The notes: generated by a model from the sequence alone, not told the origin. A stretch of DNA of 64,000 nt from Nocardia lijiangensis NBRC 108240 (GCF_001613045.1 NZ_BDBP01000005.1:99040-163039), one strand, 5' to 3'; counted from the stretch's first letter, positions 25,052-34,405 are shown. Made by a program: numbers and translations.

Positions 25052-26674
25052 ATGGCCGTTGTTCGGGTGGACAATGGGAAGATGCACCCGCACGGGACGC
25101 TGCCCGGCTCGGGAAAGGGTCTGAGCAGAGCCGAACTGCTGGCCGCGATATCGCTTGCGATCGACCTCGGTCTGGGTCAGCCGATGGAACACATGCTTCG
25201 GTCGTCCTTGATCGCGATACGGATCGCCGAGCGGATGGGTCTCGACCGGCAACAGCGGGCGACCGTGTACTACGCCAATCTGGTCGGGTGGATCGGTTGT
25301 CACGCCGACTCCCACGAACTCTCGGCGCTCTTCGGCGACGACATCGCTTTCCGGGGCGACACCTACACGGTGGACATGACCGGCATGCCGTTTCTGCGGC
25401 TGATGATGAGTCATGCCGGACGTGGATTGCCGGGCTGGAAGCGCGGCATCCGTGCCACTGCCTTGCTGGTCACGGCTCGCAGCCAGGTCGCCACACTGAT
25501 CCAGTCGCATTGCAGTTCCGCCGGGGTTCTCTCCGATCGGATGGGCTTGGACGAGCAGGTCGGGAAGGCGCTGGCCCACGCCTTCGAACGCTGGGACGGC
25601 CGGGGGTTGCCCAACGGTTCCCGCGGAGACGATATCCCGGTCGAGATCCACATCGCTCACGTCGCAGACGTCGTCGAGGTGCACCTGCGGACGGGTGGGC
25701 TCGAGCACGCGAAGGATGTCGTCCGTTCTCGGTGCGGCAGTCAGTTCAGCCCAGCCGTGGCGGCGGTGTTCGATCGCGACGCGGCGGCGATCGTGGACGG
25801 ATTGCTCGAAATCGACGTCTGGACAGCGGCATTGGCCCAAGCACCGGATCGCGACCGAACCCTGACGGCCGAGGAGAGCGATGAGTTACTCGGGGCCATG
25901 GCTGATTTCGCCGATCTCAAATCTCCATTCACTCTTGGGCATTCGCGTGGCGTCGCGAATCTGGTGGCCGGGGCAGCCCGACACCTGGGCATGTCGCCGT
26001 CGGACATCACGCATCTCTACCGTGCCGGCTTGGTGCACGGCCTTGGCAAAATGGGAGTGTCCAACCGGATCTGGGAGAAGAAGGGGCCGCTCACTACGGC
26101 TGAATGGGAACGGGTACGGATGTATCCGGATCTGACCGGCCGGATACTGGGTCGAGTCAACGGCTTGGAGTCGGTAGTGCCCATCGCGATGAAGCACCGG
26201 GAACGGATCGACGGGTCCGGCTTTCCCCGGGGGATCGCCGGCGGGGAGTTGAGCGCGCAGGACCGGCTGCTAGCCGCGGCGGACGCTTATCAACGACTGC
26301 TCGAGCCGCGTCCCTACCGGCCGCCACTCGATCCTCGCGGCGCTGCCGATCAGTTACGAAAGGAGGCGCGCGCCGGACGCCTCGACGCCGAGTCGGCTGC
26401 GGCCGTGCTTGCGGTGGCCAGTCCGCGGAGCTCGCGGCGGACGCCCTGGCCGGCCGGGCTGACCGACCGCGAGGTCGAGATCCTGCGACTCGTCGCGCAG
26501 GGCCGATCGAACAGAGAAATCGCCGCCGAACTGTTCATCGCCGAGAAAACGGCACGCAACCACGTCGAACATGTCTACGCCAAGCTCGGCGTCAACAACC
26601 GCACGCAGGCCAGCCTCGCCGCGATCGATCGGGGTCTGGCGGGGTCCCCGGTCAATGCGGCCGTCGGAAATTGA
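25052..26674 (+). CDS. HD-domain protein with C-terminal LuxR DNA-binding domain
   Basis: The protein has about 540 residues. The central part resembles HD-GYP phosphodiesterases (VHGLGKMGVSNRIWEKKGPL, EWERVRMYP and KHRERIDGSGFPRGIAG), but the classical HD is HG and GYP is GFP, so cyclic-di-GMP activity is doubtful. The N-terminal half holds a second, weaker HD-like domain (HAFERWDGRGLPNGSRGDD). A LuxR HTH ends the protein (LTDREVEILRLVAQGRSNRE, AEKTARNHVEHVYAKLGV). An alternative ATG is at 25082. Direct coupling of a metabolite-sensing HD fold to transcription is inferred. Confidence 0.82.
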   Translation: MAVVRVDNGKMHPHGTLPGSGKGLSRAELLAAISLAIDLGLGQPMEHMLRSSLIAIRIAERMGLDRQQRATVYYANLVGWIGCHADSHELSALFGDDIAFRGDTYTVDMTGMPFLRLMMSHAGRGLPGWKRGIRATALLVTARSQVATLIQSHCSSAGVLSDRMGLDEQVGKALAHAFERWDGRGLPNGSRGDDIPVEIHIAHVADVVEVHLRTGGLEHAKDVVRSRCGSQFSPAVAAVFDRDAAAIVDGLLEIDVWTAALAQAPDRDRTLTAEESDELLGAMADFADLKSPFTLGHSRGVANLVAGAARHLGMSPSDITHLYRAGLVHGLGKMGVSNRIWEKKGPLTTAEWERVRMYPDLTGRILGRVNGLESVVPIAMKHRERIDGSGFPRGIAGGELSAQDRLLAAADAYQRLLEPRPYRPPLDPRGAADQLRKEARAGRLDAESAAAVLAVASPRSSRRTPWPAGLTDREVEILRLVAQGRSNREIAAELFIAEKTARNHVEHVYAKLGVNNRTQASLAAIDRGLAGSPVNAAVGN

Positions 26675-26724
26675 AACATCCGCTGCGCCAGGTACTTCAG
26701 CTCGGCAACCACTGCGCAGGGCCT

Positions 26725-28464
26725 TCATCGCCGGGATGCGCTGGGCCGGGACCGCCGGTCCAAGACCCATATCGTGGCCAGCATGAGGCCAACGGCAAAC
26801 GAGGCGAGCGCGATGAGACTGGCGCCGGTGCCTCCGTGGAAGGTGTCGCCATAGGCGGACATGGCCGGCAGCGTGGCGGTGTACCGCTCGAGATCCAGGT
26901 CGCGACCCAGCGCTTCGAATGCATGGCGGTTGGATAGACCGAAGCTCATCAGGCGTCCGGGGAGGGCCATCTCGTCAACAGGGACAATGGCGCCACCGAA
27001 CAGAACCTGCGGGAAGCAGAGCATCGGCAGTGCGAGGGCGGCCTGCGCGGCGTTGGAGACCGCGGCCGAGGCGAGCAATCCGAGGGCCAGTGCCGAGGTC
27101 GCCTCGATCACAATCGTCACGAACAGGAAGGCGGACACGTCCCATCCAACGGCAGGCAGCCGACCGAGCGCCCGCAGCACACCGAGGAGCACCGCGCTCA
27201 CTCCAGCCAGCACCGGAAGCAGCGCTGTCACCTTGGATGCCACGTAGGCGCCCACGCTGAGCCCGGCCAGGCGCTCCCGCCGGAAGACGGCCATCTCCCC
27301 GACGATCTGGAGCAGGCCGTATGTAAGGCCGAAGAAGAAGCCTGCGAATGCGATCCAGAAGACGATCTGGGCCGGGCCGAGGTCGGCTGCGTTACGCGGA
27401 TCGAACGCGTCTCGCTGGAACAGCGTCGCCATCATGGCAGTGACCAGCACCGGTGAGCCGAGCAGGACCGCCAGGGTCAGCCGGTTGCGAAGGAGAACAT
27501 CGACATTGCGTCGGGTGAGTAGCCACCATTGCCGGACCATGTCTGTGCGCTTGACATCCGAACGGGTGGCGGGGATGGGCAGTAGAGCCGAGCCAGGCCC
27601 GGCCTTCGACTTCCCACCGCTGTCCGCGAATCGCTCCGCCCAGATCTGAGGGGTGTGCTCATGAGCCAGCCGGTCGTACACCTCGGCGAGATCCTCGACG
27701 CCGAAGTAGCGCCGAGCCTCGGTCGGGCTGCCGGTGAAGGCCAGGTGGCCGTCGCGCGCCAGGAATACCACCCGGTCACACCGGTCGATGCCGGTCGGCT
27801 CATGCGTCGTGAGGACGACGGTGACCCCGCGCTGGCTGAGTCGGCGCAGCAGGCGCATCACGTCGGCTGCGGTCGACGGATCGAGCCCGGAGGTGGGTTC
27901 GTCGAGGAAGAAGAGGTGCGGCCGGGTCAGTAGCTCCACGGCGATACTGGCCCGCTTGCGCTGGCCGCCGGAGAGCGCACGGACCGGCACCTCGGCCCGA
28001 TCAGCCAGGTCGAGGTCATGCATGGTCTCTTCGACCACCCGATCCGCCTCGGCCGCCGATGTGCCTGCGGGCAGCCGCAGCCGCGCCGCGTAGCGCAGCG
28101 TGCGGCGCAGGGGCATCTCGAGGTGGATGATGTCCTCCTGGGGCACGTAGCCGATACGGGAATCGGCGCTGACTCGGGCCCCGCGAACGACGCCGTCATG
28201 CCGAACCTCCCCGGTAGACGGTGGTCGCAGTCCCGCGAGGATCTCCAGCAATGTGCTCTTTCCTGCTCCACTGCCGCCGGCAATGGCGACCAACTCGCCT
28301 GGTTCGACCGACAACGACAGCTCCTGGAGAATCTGCCGCGTCCCGACACGCCGGCTTACGTTGACTGCATCGACTCGCCCGCCGTCCGGCACCCCAGGTG
28401 CGTGATTTGAAATGGGCGTACCGAACCGCTCGACGGTCGGTGATTCGAATGTCAATTCGGTCAT
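26725..28464 (-). CDS. ABCG-type ABC exporter (fused ATPase and permease)
   Basis: The 579-residue half-transporter is in white/ABCG order, ATPase first. Walker A is GGSGAGKST, the signature LSGGQRKR and Walker B FFLDEPTSGLD. The second half carries about six membrane helices of the ABC-2 type starting near NVDVLLRNRLTLAVLLGSP. It should act as a dimer exporting a lipid or drug. ATG at 28464 has a GGAGA ribosome site; an upstream in-frame ATG at 28503 exists. It is convergent with the HD/LuxR gene. Confidence 0.9.
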   Translation of the reverse strand: MTELTFESPTVERFGTPISNHAPGVPDGGRVDAVNVSRRVGTRQILQELSLSVEPGELVAIAGGSGAGKSTLLEILAGLRPPSTGEVRHDGVVRGARVSADSRIGYVPQEDIIHLEMPLRRTLRYAARLRLPAGTSAAEADRVVEETMHDLDLADRAEVPVRALSGGQRKRASIAVELLTRPHLFFLDEPTSGLDPSTAADVMRLLRRLSQRGVTVVLTTHEPTGIDRCDRVVFLARDGHLAFTGSPTEARRYFGVEDLAEVYDRLAHEHTPQIWAERFADSGGKSKAGPGSALLPIPATRSDVKRTDMVRQWWLLTRRNVDVLLRNRLTLAVLLGSPVLVTAMMATLFQRDAFDPRNAADLGPAQIVFWIAFAGFFFGLTYGLLQIVGEMAVFRRERLAGLSVGAYVASKVTALLPVLAGVSAVLLGVLRALGRLPAVGWDVSAFLFVTIVIEATSALALGLLASAAVSNAAQAALALPMLCFPQVLFGGAIVPVDEMALPGRLMSFGLSNRHAFEALGRDLDLERYTATLPAMSAYGDTFHGGTGASLIALASFAVGLMLATIWVLDRRSRPSASRR

Positions 28465-28655
28465 GACCGGTGATCTCCGTGATTCCTGAACTCGCTTCGT
28501 CATGCCCTGATCATCGGTCCGCCGCCCTCGTGGTCGCATGGGGCGTTTGCCTCAAATCCGGCTCTGGCTGTGCCAGTTCCTGAGCATCTCCCCGTCGTAG
28601 CCTTGAACCAGCCAGGCTGTGTCGCGGCAGCCCGACCAATCGTAGGAGGCGCGTG

Positions 28656-28979
28656 ATGATCTTCATCGTCGTCAAATTCAAGACCAAGCCCGAAAGGGCG
28701 GACGAATGGCTCGACATCGTCGGCCCGTTTACCGCGGCCACCCGAGCCGAGGAGGGCAACCTCTGGTTCGACTGGTCTCGCAGCGTCGACGACCCGACCG
28801 AATTCGTCCTGGTGGAGGCATTCCGAGATCAGGCCGCCGGCAGTGCACACGTCGGCAGCCCCCACTTCAAGGCCGCAATGGCCGAACTTCCCGCGGCCCT
28901 CGCACAGACCCCGCGCATTATCAGTCAGACCATCGATGCCACCGACTGGTCCGAAATGGGGGAGATGACCGTCGAATAG
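28656..28979 (+). CDS. Antibiotic biosynthesis monooxygenase (ABM) domain protein
   Basis: The 107-residue single ABM ferredoxin-like domain has the features FIVVKFKTKPERADEWLDIV, the FDWSRSVDDPTEFVLVEAF strand and SPHFKAAMAELP. Members are small dimeric oxygenases or isomerases acting on quinone-like substrates. An AGGAGG ribosome site lies six bases before the ATG. No operon partner is seen; the ABC gene is divergent. Confidence 0.85.
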   Translation: MIFIVVKFKTKPERADEWLDIVGPFTAATRAEEGNLWFDWSRSVDDPTEFVLVEAFRDQAAGSAHVGSPHFKAAMAELPAALAQTPRIISQTIDATDWSEMGEMTVE

Positions 28980-29365
28980 CCGCTTCTGCGAAACGCCGCA
29001 TCACAGCCCGGCTTCGCTGAAGTTCCGCCCGCGGTTGTCAGCGCGCGACCTCGCAGACCGTCCACACGCTTCGCAGCCCCCGCAACCTCTGCGAGGCGTG
29101 TGAAGCCTCTGCGAGGCTCTGTCCGTCGGCGGCGGCCAGCAGTTCGTTATGGCGCGAATCCCATGCCTGGGTCCATTCACCACGATAAACTGAATCTTGC
29201 CGAAGGTGCCCGACCCAGACGGCGCGAAATCCGCCGCTACACAGTGGAATCCCACACCCTCACTCGATGGCCCGTGCTTGGTGGTCACCGACGCCCGCGA
29301 AACTGCCCATCCCGAACTTGCGCCAGCCGTTCGCACTTCAGCGCCGAAACTCGGCGGAGGAAGCC
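28980..29365. other. Intergenic region with repeated CTGCGA motifs
   Basis: These 386 bases hold no convincing gene. The left third holds a cluster of related motifs: TTCTGCGAA (28984), CTCGCAG (29047), CTTCGCAG (29067) and two copies of CCTCTGCGAGGC (29084 and 29104). These may be binding sites or a decayed repeat. The rest shows no recognisable structure. Confidence 0.45.
29084..29115. repeat. Tandem 12-bp palindromic repeats
   Basis: CCTCTGCGAGGC occurs twice, 8 bases apart. Each copy is itself a dyad (CCTC-tgcg-aggc, arms GCCTC/GAGGC in the second). Two such dyads one helical repeat or so apart suggest cooperative protein binding. No regulated gene is obvious; the DUF6294-like gene starts 250 bases downstream. 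Confidence 0.45.
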
Positions 29366-29842
29366 ATGATCTCATCGACTCGCAGTACTGTCATCGCTCG
29401 CATCGGCGCAGCCCTTCTTGTCGGTCCGCTGCTCGCCGCTGTGCCCGGCCAGGCAGCGGCCGCCGACGACTGCAAGAGACCCGTCCAGGCCTCGGATGAG
29501 CGCAAATTCACCTGGGACAGAGACATTCGCGTGGGGGACTGCACCATGTTCGCGGGCGCGACTTGGTCGTTGCGACGCGATGGCTGGGCGCGTTTCACCG
29601 GGAAGGTGACAAGCAGCGACAGCGACGATGCCTGGCTGATGTACGCCGAGCTTTACCGGAACGGCCGCCACGTTGACAACATCGCCGCGCAGCAGACCGG
29701 CGTCGACAACATCCATCGGTTCGTGATGAACCTGGACTCGGACCGCCAGACTGAGTGGGATGTCTGTGGTACGTACAGACCGGAGCTGTTCGGCGACCCC
29801 AATTTCCGCATCGATGGGATCAGGCTTCGGTCGCACTGCTGA
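29366..29842 (+). CDS. Secreted DUF6294-like protein
   Basis: The 158-residue protein has a clear Sec signal peptide (RIGAALLVGPLLAAVPGQAAAA, cut near AAA-DD). The mature part has FTWDRDIRVGDCTMFAGATW, SSDSDDAWLMYAEL, a conserved middle and a C-terminal RLRSHC; its four Cys probably pair. The pattern matches actinobacterial secreted proteins annotated DUF6294, of unknown role. The CGGAGGAAG ribosome site fixes the start. Confidence 0.8.
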   Translation: MISSTRSTVIARIGAALLVGPLLAAVPGQAAAADDCKRPVQASDERKFTWDRDIRVGDCTMFAGATWSLRRDGWARFTGKVTSSDSDDAWLMYAELYRNGRHVDNIAAQQTGVDNIHRFVMNLDSDRQTEWDVCGTYRPELFGDPNFRIDGIRLRSHC

Positions 29843-29942
29843 ATAGGCTGGTGGGCTCCCGCGCGGGTTGAGTAGGTCTTGCCGACAACGGAATTGGAAG
29901 CCACAGTAGGCAGGTGGTCGATCCGGTCCGCCGGTGCGGCGG

Positions 29943-29971
29943 GCTGCCTGCCCGGGTCGCAGACAGGCAGC
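29943..29971. terminator. Hairpin between convergent genes
   Basis: GCTGCCTG and CAGGCAGC form 8-bp perfect arms around a 13-base loop, 15 bases beyond the stop of the minus-strand hydrolase and 100 bases after the plus-strand secreted-protein gene. It could terminate both. There is no T tract on either side. Confidence 0.5.
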
Positions 29972-29985
29972 GACTCGAACGACGA

Positions 29986-30906
29986 CTATCGCGCCAATGC
30001 CTTCTCGACGATTCCACCGGTGACGGTCTTGACCAGGTAGTGCGTCGAATCGTGCGGCTTCGCACCGTTGTCGAGTGCTTCGGCGGTCACCGGCACGACC
30101 GCCGCGCCGGGTGCGGGAGGGAAGAACGGCGCAAGGTCGAGGTGGGCGGCGACGAGGTCGTCGCGATCGACGAGATTGTCCCAGCCGGTCACTGCGGCGG
30201 GCACCGAGACCGGCTGCGGCCGCAGCCGGTCGTATACAACGGTACGCAACCCCAACGGGGAACCCATTGTCAGCAATGCGATCTCGTGGTCGCAATGATG
30301 CAGCGCCTCATAGGCGACGACCGACCCGAGCGAGTGGCCGATGACCAGTCGGGTGTCCGGGCCGATATGCGCGAGCACCTGCTCCTGGGCGTACTGCCGG
30401 ACAGTGTCGTCGGTGAAGTAGCGGGTGACCTGGGACAGTGCGCGCCACACGAACTTCTCGGCAAGTCCGATGCCCCACGGCGCGAACCAGCGCAGCCGCG
30501 CCAGTCCGTTCAGTGCGGGCCGGATCGCGGCCTTGGCGCCCATGGCGCGCGCGTCCTCGGGAATCGTGGTCAATTGCTGCGCGGCGCGTCGATCCCTGTC
30601 GTCGCCGGCATGCTCGGCAGCCGTGGTCAGCCACAGCTTGGCGAGTTGCTCCATGAGTTCGAGCTGGGCCTCGTCGACTCGGCCCGGCCCGGCTCCCTGC
30701 GCGCCCGGGGTCAGGAATCGATTGCCGTAGAACGCCATGCGCGTCGATATCTCGCCTGGTAATCCGTTGCGCCACAATCGATCAGCCAGGACCGGGTTAC
30801 CGTGGTTGCGCACCCCGCCCGCCAGGCCGGGAAGCCATTTCGCCTCGAGGGTATCGGCCGACTCCTGCTCTTGCGCGATGCCGTGCACCAAGACGATCGT
30901 TGCCAA
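29986..30906 (-). CDS. Lipase-like alpha/beta hydrolase
   Basis: The 306-residue serine hydrolase has an oxyanion/HG strand IVLVHGIAQ at the N-terminus, the nucleophile elbow GHSLGSVVAYEAL, and a C-terminal HDSTHYL likely to give the catalytic His. There is no signal peptide, so it acts inside the cell. The TTG start at 30906 has an AAAGGGAA ribosome site. Its start is 64 bases from that of the divergent caspase-STAND-TPR gene, suggesting shared control. A phospholipase-like effector working with the neighbour is an inference. Confidence 0.8.
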   Translation of the reverse strand: MATIVLVHGIAQEQESADTLEAKWLPGLAGGVRNHGNPVLADRLWRNGLPGEISTRMAFYGNRFLTPGAQGAGPGRVDEAQLELMEQLAKLWLTTAAEHAGDDRDRRAAQQLTTIPEDARAMGAKAAIRPALNGLARLRWFAPWGIGLAEKFVWRALSQVTRYFTDDTVRQYAQEQVLAHIGPDTRLVIGHSLGSVVAYEALHHCDHEIALLTMGSPLGLRTVVYDRLRPQPVSVPAAVTGWDNLVDRDDLVAAHLDLAPFFPPAPGAAVVPVTAEALDNGAKPHDSTHYLVKTVTGGIVEKALAR

Positions 30907-30970
30907 CTGCGATTCCCTTTCGAGCCGGAGAAGGTTGTATCCGCGCAGGCTGTCTCCGATAGTGTGACCT

Positions 30971-33961
30971 ATGGCTGACAGGGTGGCCCTGGTTATCGGG
31001 TCGGAAAGCACGAAATTCGGGCTCCTCGGCTGCACCGGCGAACTCGCCACCGCGTTGTACACGACCTTGACCACCGAAGGCTGCTGGCGGCCACTCGGTG
31101 ACGGCCCGGTGCTCGACCCGACGGTCGCCGAGTTCCACCGCATCGTGAAGGCAGCATTCCGGCAGGCCGACGCCCTGCGGGCCACGCTGCTGATCGCGTT
31201 CATCGGCCATGGCTTCACCGATGACGACGACTTCTATCTGCTTGCCCGCGATTCGGAGCTGCCACTGGACTTCGATACCGGCCTGAGTCTTGTCCATGTA
31301 GTCGCTACCCTGCTGAAACAGACGAAGTCGTTGGATGGCCTGATCGTGCTGGTGGATGCCTGCGAGGCGGCCACCGGTGTCACGGGCGCGGGCGATCGCT
31401 GGGTGAAGCTCATGGAGAAGTCGTCCGGGCGGATGGAATTGCTGGTGGCCTCGGATCAGGGAAATGCCTACGACGGCTGCTTCACCCGAACCATGTTGCG
31501 CACCTTCGATTCCGGCCTCGGCGCCAGAGGCACCAACCTGCTGTGCGGCGATTTGTATCCGGAGATCAACGCCGCCTGCGAGTGGCAGAACCCGCGCCAC
31601 CTGACTTTCAACGGCGCCCGAGTACAGCGGGGCGATCTCGGACTGTGGCTTGTGCCGAATCGGGCTCGTCGCCGCGACGCGGTGACCGGCAGACCCGTTG
31701 CGGGTTTGGTGGATCACCTGCTGTATTCGGTGTCGCCGACCATGACTGTGCAGGAGATCCTCGCCGCGATGGTCGAATCCGGGGGTGACCGCTTGCAGGC
31801 GCTGGTCGGTCCGGCCGGATCCGGCAAGTCCACGATCATGGCGCTGCTGGTTCGCCCGGCGCTGATACCGGCGCTGGGTGGGGTGACTCCGGAATTCGTC
31901 TCCGCCGCAGTATTTCTCGACCTGACCAGCTCAGTGGAGACGATGATCGCCGAGTTGACGGCGCAGTTGGACACCAGGTTCGGCGGCGAATTCCGTTCCG
32001 CCCGTGCGGCCGTGCTGGCGGAAGTGACCGACCACGACCGGGTGACCGAGTTCGAGATCGCCGTTGTGCGTCCCCTGCAGCGGCTTCGGGCACCCGGCCG
32101 CCGCATCCGGCTGTTGGTCGACGGCCTCGATCAACCAGAAGAGGCAGGCCGCGATGGCATCGTTACCGCCGTGGCCACGCTCAGCACCGACGAACGCCTC
32201 CCACACGTCCGGGTCATCGTCGGCATCCGCTCCGGTACCGAGGTGGAGAACCGCCCAGAACTCGCCCACGCGCGCGTGTTCGCGCTGCGGCCGCCGTCCC
32301 TCGCGGAGGTGCTCGCCGGATTCGTCGCCGTCGACAGCGTCCTCCCCGCGGCTCTGGCCTCGGCCATGGCCGGGCTGACCGAGGACACGACCGGGGGCGG
32401 CTGGCTGATACCCCGACTCGTCACCGAAATCGACTGGACCCTCGATCCGGACCAGACGATGGATCTCATCGGCCTGGTGGAACATCGATTTCACACAACC
32501 GCCCGCCGTCCCGGATATGCCGCCGTGTGCGGGCCGCTGGTCACGCTGCTCGCGGCGGTAGGGGTAGGACCGGTCGCACCGCTGCGACTGGTCGCCGACG
32601 CCTTGGGTGCACTCGGCACAGCGACACCGCTGACCCACCTGCACGATCTCGTCGTCGACCTGGGCATCCTGGTCGCACGCGGCAACCCGGGTCAGCGGAA
32701 CGAGAAGGTCGGCTTGGCCCATCTGGCGTTCACGGCACCGCTGACAGCCGCCGTCGGAGGGGCCGAGGCGGTGCGCGCGGCCCACGCCGTGCTCGCGGAT
32801 CTTCTCGCCCCGGCGGCTGGGCAGGAGTCCGCACCTGAACAGGACATCGCCGCCTACGCGCTCGCGGCCGCACCGCGTCACCTGCTGGCAAGCGGAAACC
32901 CCGCGCGCGCACTGGAATTCCTCGACCGCCTCGATGCGCGACGGCGGCCGATCGACAATCGCGCGTCATGGGCTGGATGGCTGGCCGCCTTCGAAGAAGC
33001 GCTGCCTCCCGACAACACCTACCGGCTGGCGGCCAGGTCCCGGCTCGCGCGCTGGACCGGCGATGCCGGCGACCCACACGGGGCGCGGGACCTGTACGCC
33101 GAGCTCGCCGGGTATTGCACGCGGGTTTTCGGGCCCGAACACCAGGAAACCATCGCCGCCCAACTGCAACTCGCCCACTGGATCGGCGAGCTCGGCTACC
33201 CGGACCAGGCTGTCGCCATCATGACCGAACTGCTGCCGTCGCAGCTGGCGATCACCGAGCCCGAGCATCCGGATACCCTCAGGATCCGGGCCGACCTGGG
33301 ATTCTGGACCGGGCAAACCGGTGACATCACCGGCGCCCGAGACCAATACACGCAGTTCCTGCCAGTACTCGAACGGGTGCTGGGGCCGACACATGTCGAT
33401 GTGCTGCGCTCGCGCGACCAATACGCACGGTGGGTCGGCGAGGACGGTGACCCGGACACCGCGCTACAGATATTGACCGAGGCGGTACCCGTTTTCGTTC
33501 AGGTACTGGGGCCCGAGCATTCGGATACCTTGTGGGCCAAGCTCAACCTGGCCTGGTGGATGGGTAGCTGCGGCAACCTGTCCGGTGCGATCGAACTCAA
33601 CACCGAGGTGGCATTGGATCGGGAAAGAATCTCCGGCCCCGAGCATCCCGCAACCTTGGTGACCAAGGCGAACCTGGCCTACTGGCTCGCGATGGGCGGA
33701 AAGTACAAGACAGCCCTCGATGTGGCCGCGCCGTTGCTCGAGATCCGGCTGCGACTCTACGACAGCGACAACTACGAAACACTCCTGCTCGAGGAGAATC
33801 TCGCCGATTACACCGGCCGCGCCGGGGATCCGACCGGCGCGCGGGAACGCTACACAGAACTGCTCGCCAAGCTCGAACAGTCGCCACGAGCCGATCCGTC
33901 GCTCACCGCGAAAGTACGTACTGCCCTGGCCTTCTGGAAGGAAACCGCCACCGACGGCTGA
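30971..33961 (+). CDS. Caspase-like protease fused to STAND NTPase and TPR-like repeats
   Basis: This 996-residue protein has three parts. (1) A caspase-like (C14) protease at 1-230: the His is in LLIAFIGHGF (H80) and the Cys in LIVLVDACEAATG (C131), after matching beta-strands. (2) A STAND/NACHT-type NTPase at about 250-560: P-loop GPAGSGKST (K286) and Walker B RLLVDGLDQ. (3) Seven TPR-like repeats of about 42 residues from 680, each with an LAxWxGxxGDxxGA core and GPEHxDT turns. The architecture is a sensor (TPR), switch (STAND) and executioner (protease), as in bacterial immune proteins and cell-death proteins. No close named system is recognised. Confidence 0.9.
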   Translation: MADRVALVIGSESTKFGLLGCTGELATALYTTLTTEGCWRPLGDGPVLDPTVAEFHRIVKAAFRQADALRATLLIAFIGHGFTDDDDFYLLARDSELPLDFDTGLSLVHVVATLLKQTKSLDGLIVLVDACEAATGVTGAGDRWVKLMEKSSGRMELLVASDQGNAYDGCFTRTMLRTFDSGLGARGTNLLCGDLYPEINAACEWQNPRHLTFNGARVQRGDLGLWLVPNRARRRDAVTGRPVAGLVDHLLYSVSPTMTVQEILAAMVESGGDRLQALVGPAGSGKSTIMALLVRPALIPALGGVTPEFVSAAVFLDLTSSVETMIAELTAQLDTRFGGEFRSARAAVLAEVTDHDRVTEFEIAVVRPLQRLRAPGRRIRLLVDGLDQPEEAGRDGIVTAVATLSTDERLPHVRVIVGIRSGTEVENRPELAHARVFALRPPSLAEVLAGFVAVDSVLPAALASAMAGLTEDTTGGGWLIPRLVTEIDWTLDPDQTMDLIGLVEHRFHTTARRPGYAAVCGPLVTLLAAVGVGPVAPLRLVADALGALGTATPLTHLHDLVVDLGILVARGNPGQRNEKVGLAHLAFTAPLTAAVGGAEAVRAAHAVLADLLAPAAGQESAPEQDIAAYALAAAPRHLLASGNPARALEFLDRLDARRRPIDNRASWAGWLAAFEEALPPDNTYRLAARSRLARWTGDAGDPHGARDLYAELAGYCTRVFGPEHQETIAAQLQLAHWIGELGYPDQAVAIMTELLPSQLAITEPEHPDTLRIRADLGFWTGQTGDITGARDQYTQFLPVLERVLGPTHVDVLRSRDQYARWVGEDGDPDTALQILTEAVPVFVQVLGPEHSDTLWAKLNLAWWMGSCGNLSGAIELNTEVALDRERISGPEHPATLVTKANLAYWLAMGGKYKTALDVAAPLLEIRLRLYDSDNYETLLLEENLADYTGRAGDPTGARERYTELLAKLEQSPRADPSLTAKVRTALAFWKETATDG

Positions 33962-33975
33962 GCTGTTCGCAGTAT

Positions 33976-34024
33976 TCGGGCGCCTACCGACGGGTCGCCG
34001 GTCAGCACGCCGACCGACGCCCGA
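33976..34024. terminator. Inverted repeat between convergent genes
   Basis: TCGGGCG and CGCCCGA (7-bp arms) enclose a GC-rich 35-base loop that can form further pairs. It lies in the 78-base space between the STAND gene and the convergent SnoaL-like gene. It is a possible bidirectional terminator. Confidence 0.4.
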
Positions 34025-34039
34025 GTGCTCGAATACCTT

Positions 34040-34405
34040 CTAGAACATCCCGTTCGGGATCTGGTCTGCCTCCGGCACTGGCTGCACGACGTCCCAGTGC
34101 TCGACGATCTGCCCGTCCACAAGCCGCCAGATGTCGACGACGGCGATGCCGCGCTCGTCGCCCTCCGGCGTCATGTGGTAGTGCATGACCACATGGTCTT
34201 CTTCGGTGATGACCCGCTTGAGGTCGAGGTGCGCCCCGGCGACCGGGGCGGCGGCAATGAACTCGATGAACGCACCCCGCCCGCTGGGGTTGCCGGGGCT
34301 GTGCTCGATGAAGTTCTCATGCAGGAGTGTGCGCAGCACTTCGACATTTCCTGCCGCGAATTCGCGGAAACCGTCGAGAACGAGTTGCTTGTTGGTCTTG
34401 TCCAT
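34040..34405 (-). CDS. SnoaL-like NTF2-fold protein
   Basis: The 121-residue SnoaL/NTF2-fold cone protein has typical segments: VLDGFREFAAGNVEVLRTLL, FIEHSPGNPSGR, EEDHVVMHYHMTPEG and VDIWRLVDGQIVEHWDVVQ. Such proteins are small isomerases, hydratases or detoxifying enzymes; the substrate cannot be told. It is divergent from an XRE-MmyB regulator across an 83-base promoter region, the arrangement in which the regulator commonly controls the enzyme. Confidence 0.88.
   Translation of the reverse strand: MDKTNKQLVLDGFREFAAGNVEVLRTLLHENFIEHSPGNPSGRGAFIEFIAAAPVAGAHLDLKRVITEEDHVVMHYHMTPEGDERGIAVVDIWRLVDGQIVEHWDVVQPVPEADQIPNGMF

Noticed and set aside
28984..29115. CRISPR-like array
   Set aside because: The repeats are only 12 bp with an 8-base spacer, there are two exact copies and no cas genes; it is a motif cluster, not CRISPR.
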